DNA of 5,199 bases, taken from contig DAIDTV010000130.1 in assembly GCA_027457005.1 (NCBI GenBank), positions 1 through 5,199 of the forward strand, read 5' to 3'. Source of the DNA: Chloroflexota bacterium (lineage in GTDB: Bacteria; Chloroflexota; Limnocylindria; Limnocylindrales; CSP1-4). Shown here in pieces: positions 4,831-5,199 of the stretch. The stretch's first letter is position 1, and every line of letters starts with the position of its first letter. Below the pieces are notes generated by a model. That model searched no databases. It worked only from the letters and a program-made list of their open reading frames with translations, and was not told the DNA's origin. A program made the position numbers and the translations under genes.

Positions 4831-4863
4831 GGCCCGGTCGGGCGGATAGCGTCGGAGGGCGGC

Positions 4864-5199
4864 ATGGAGCGAGTCGGGTTCGTGGGCCTCGGGACGATGG
4901 GAGCGGCAATGGCGGCCAACCTCGTCCGGGCGGGGTACCCGCTGCACGTCTGGAACCGCACCCCGGGCAAGGCCGGGCCGCTCGTCGACATGGGGGCGAT
5001 CGAGGCCGGCACGCCGCGCGAAGTGGCTGCCGCGGTCGACATCGTCGTGGTCTGCGTGTCCGACACGCCCGACGTGGAGGCGGTCCTGTTCGGCCCGGAC
5101 GGGATCTCCGCCGGGGCCGCCCCGGGCACGCTGGTCGTCGACTGCTCGACCATCAGCCCGAGCGCGACGCGCGACTTCGCCGCGCGGCTCGGCGAGCGT
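4864..5199 (+). CDS. 3-hydroxyisobutyrate dehydrogenase-family NAD(P)-dependent oxidoreductase, N-terminal part
   Basis: The first 112 codons of a beta-hydroxyacid dehydrogenase are present; the gene continues past the right edge (family length about 290). The Rossmann dinucleotide-binding motif opens the protein: VGFVGLGTMGAAMAANL (4-20), matching the family signature GLGxMGxxM. WNRTPGKA (30-37) ends the second strand; an Asn-Arg there usually favours NADP(H) over NAD(H). VDIVVVCVSD (58-67) and DCSTISP (93-99) match the conserved second and substrate-binding motifs. The catalytic Lys lies in the missing C-terminal part. Substrates in this family include 3-hydroxyisobutyrate, tartronate semialdehyde, 4-hydroxybutyrate and succinic semialdehyde; they cannot be distinguished here. 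The ATG at 4864 has GGAGGG four bases upstream, so the start is secure. Confidence 0.92.
   Translation, partial: MERVGFVGLGTMGAAMAANLVRAGYPLHVWNRTPGKAGPLVDMGAIEAGTPREVAAAVDIVVVCVSDTPDVEAVLFGPDGISAGAAPGTLVVDCSTISPSATRDFAARLGER

Noticed and set aside
3796..4947. A 383-codon open frame on the minus strand opposite the Bax inhibitor-1 gene
   Set aside because: It is low-complexity and charged, and it overlaps a secure gene plus both its promoter and terminator. It is a shadow frame.
1..5199. Many GATC and GGATCC sites
   Set aside because: They are frequent, but follow from G-ending codons before ATC and from the GC-rich composition. No clustering suggests an origin or a modification system.

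Overview
This is a GC-rich window (estimated by eye at about 70% G+C or more, with G/C strongly preferred at third codon positions) from a bacterial chromosome. I see no tRNA, rRNA, insertion sequence or CRISPR. The protein styles (a long cobalamin adenosyltransferase, a Bax-inhibitor-1 protein with a soluble N-terminal tail, an EntS-like exporter) suggest a high-GC Chloroflexota such as the Limnocylindria group, or an actinobacterium. This placement is recollection of family style, not a computed assignment.

Layout, left to right. (i) 1-229: a probable divergent promoter region. On the minus strand a frame that stays open to the left edge starts at 177. On the plus strand a -10-like TACACT sits seven bases before the ATG at 230. 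(ii) 230-1057: a tight two-gene unit, an unrecognised helical protein followed by a DUF433-like small protein. It is followed by a GC-rich stem-loop at 1067-1104. (iii) 1237-3782: three co-directional genes that probably form one operon: a MIP18/SufT-type (DUF59) iron-sulfur maturation protein, a PduO-type ATP:cob(I)alamin adenosyltransferase with a repetitive C-terminal tail, and a 12-helix major facilitator exporter. (iv) 3868-4629: a monocistronic Bax inhibitor-1/YccA membrane protein with its own promoter, a strong Shine-Dalgarno sequence and a terminator-like hairpin at 4638-4676. (v) 4864-5199: the N-terminal 112 codons of a 3-hydroxyisobutyrate-dehydrogenase-family oxidoreductase that runs off the right edge.

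How the genes may work together. The adenosyltransferase makes the coenzyme form of B12. The SufT-type protein supports Fe-S protein assembly. The exporter's substrate cannot be read from sequence. Their joint job is therefore only a cofactor-maturation theme, not a demonstrated pathway. The other units look like ordinary housekeeping or stress genes. Four plus-strand transcription units are each preceded by a TAnnnT hexamer, which helps delimit them. I found no convincing new defence, mobile or regulatory system. The most unusual items are the unrecognised protein paired with the DUF433-like gene, the possible back-to-back leaderless starts, and the 36-bp tandem repeat in the adenosyltransferase tail.
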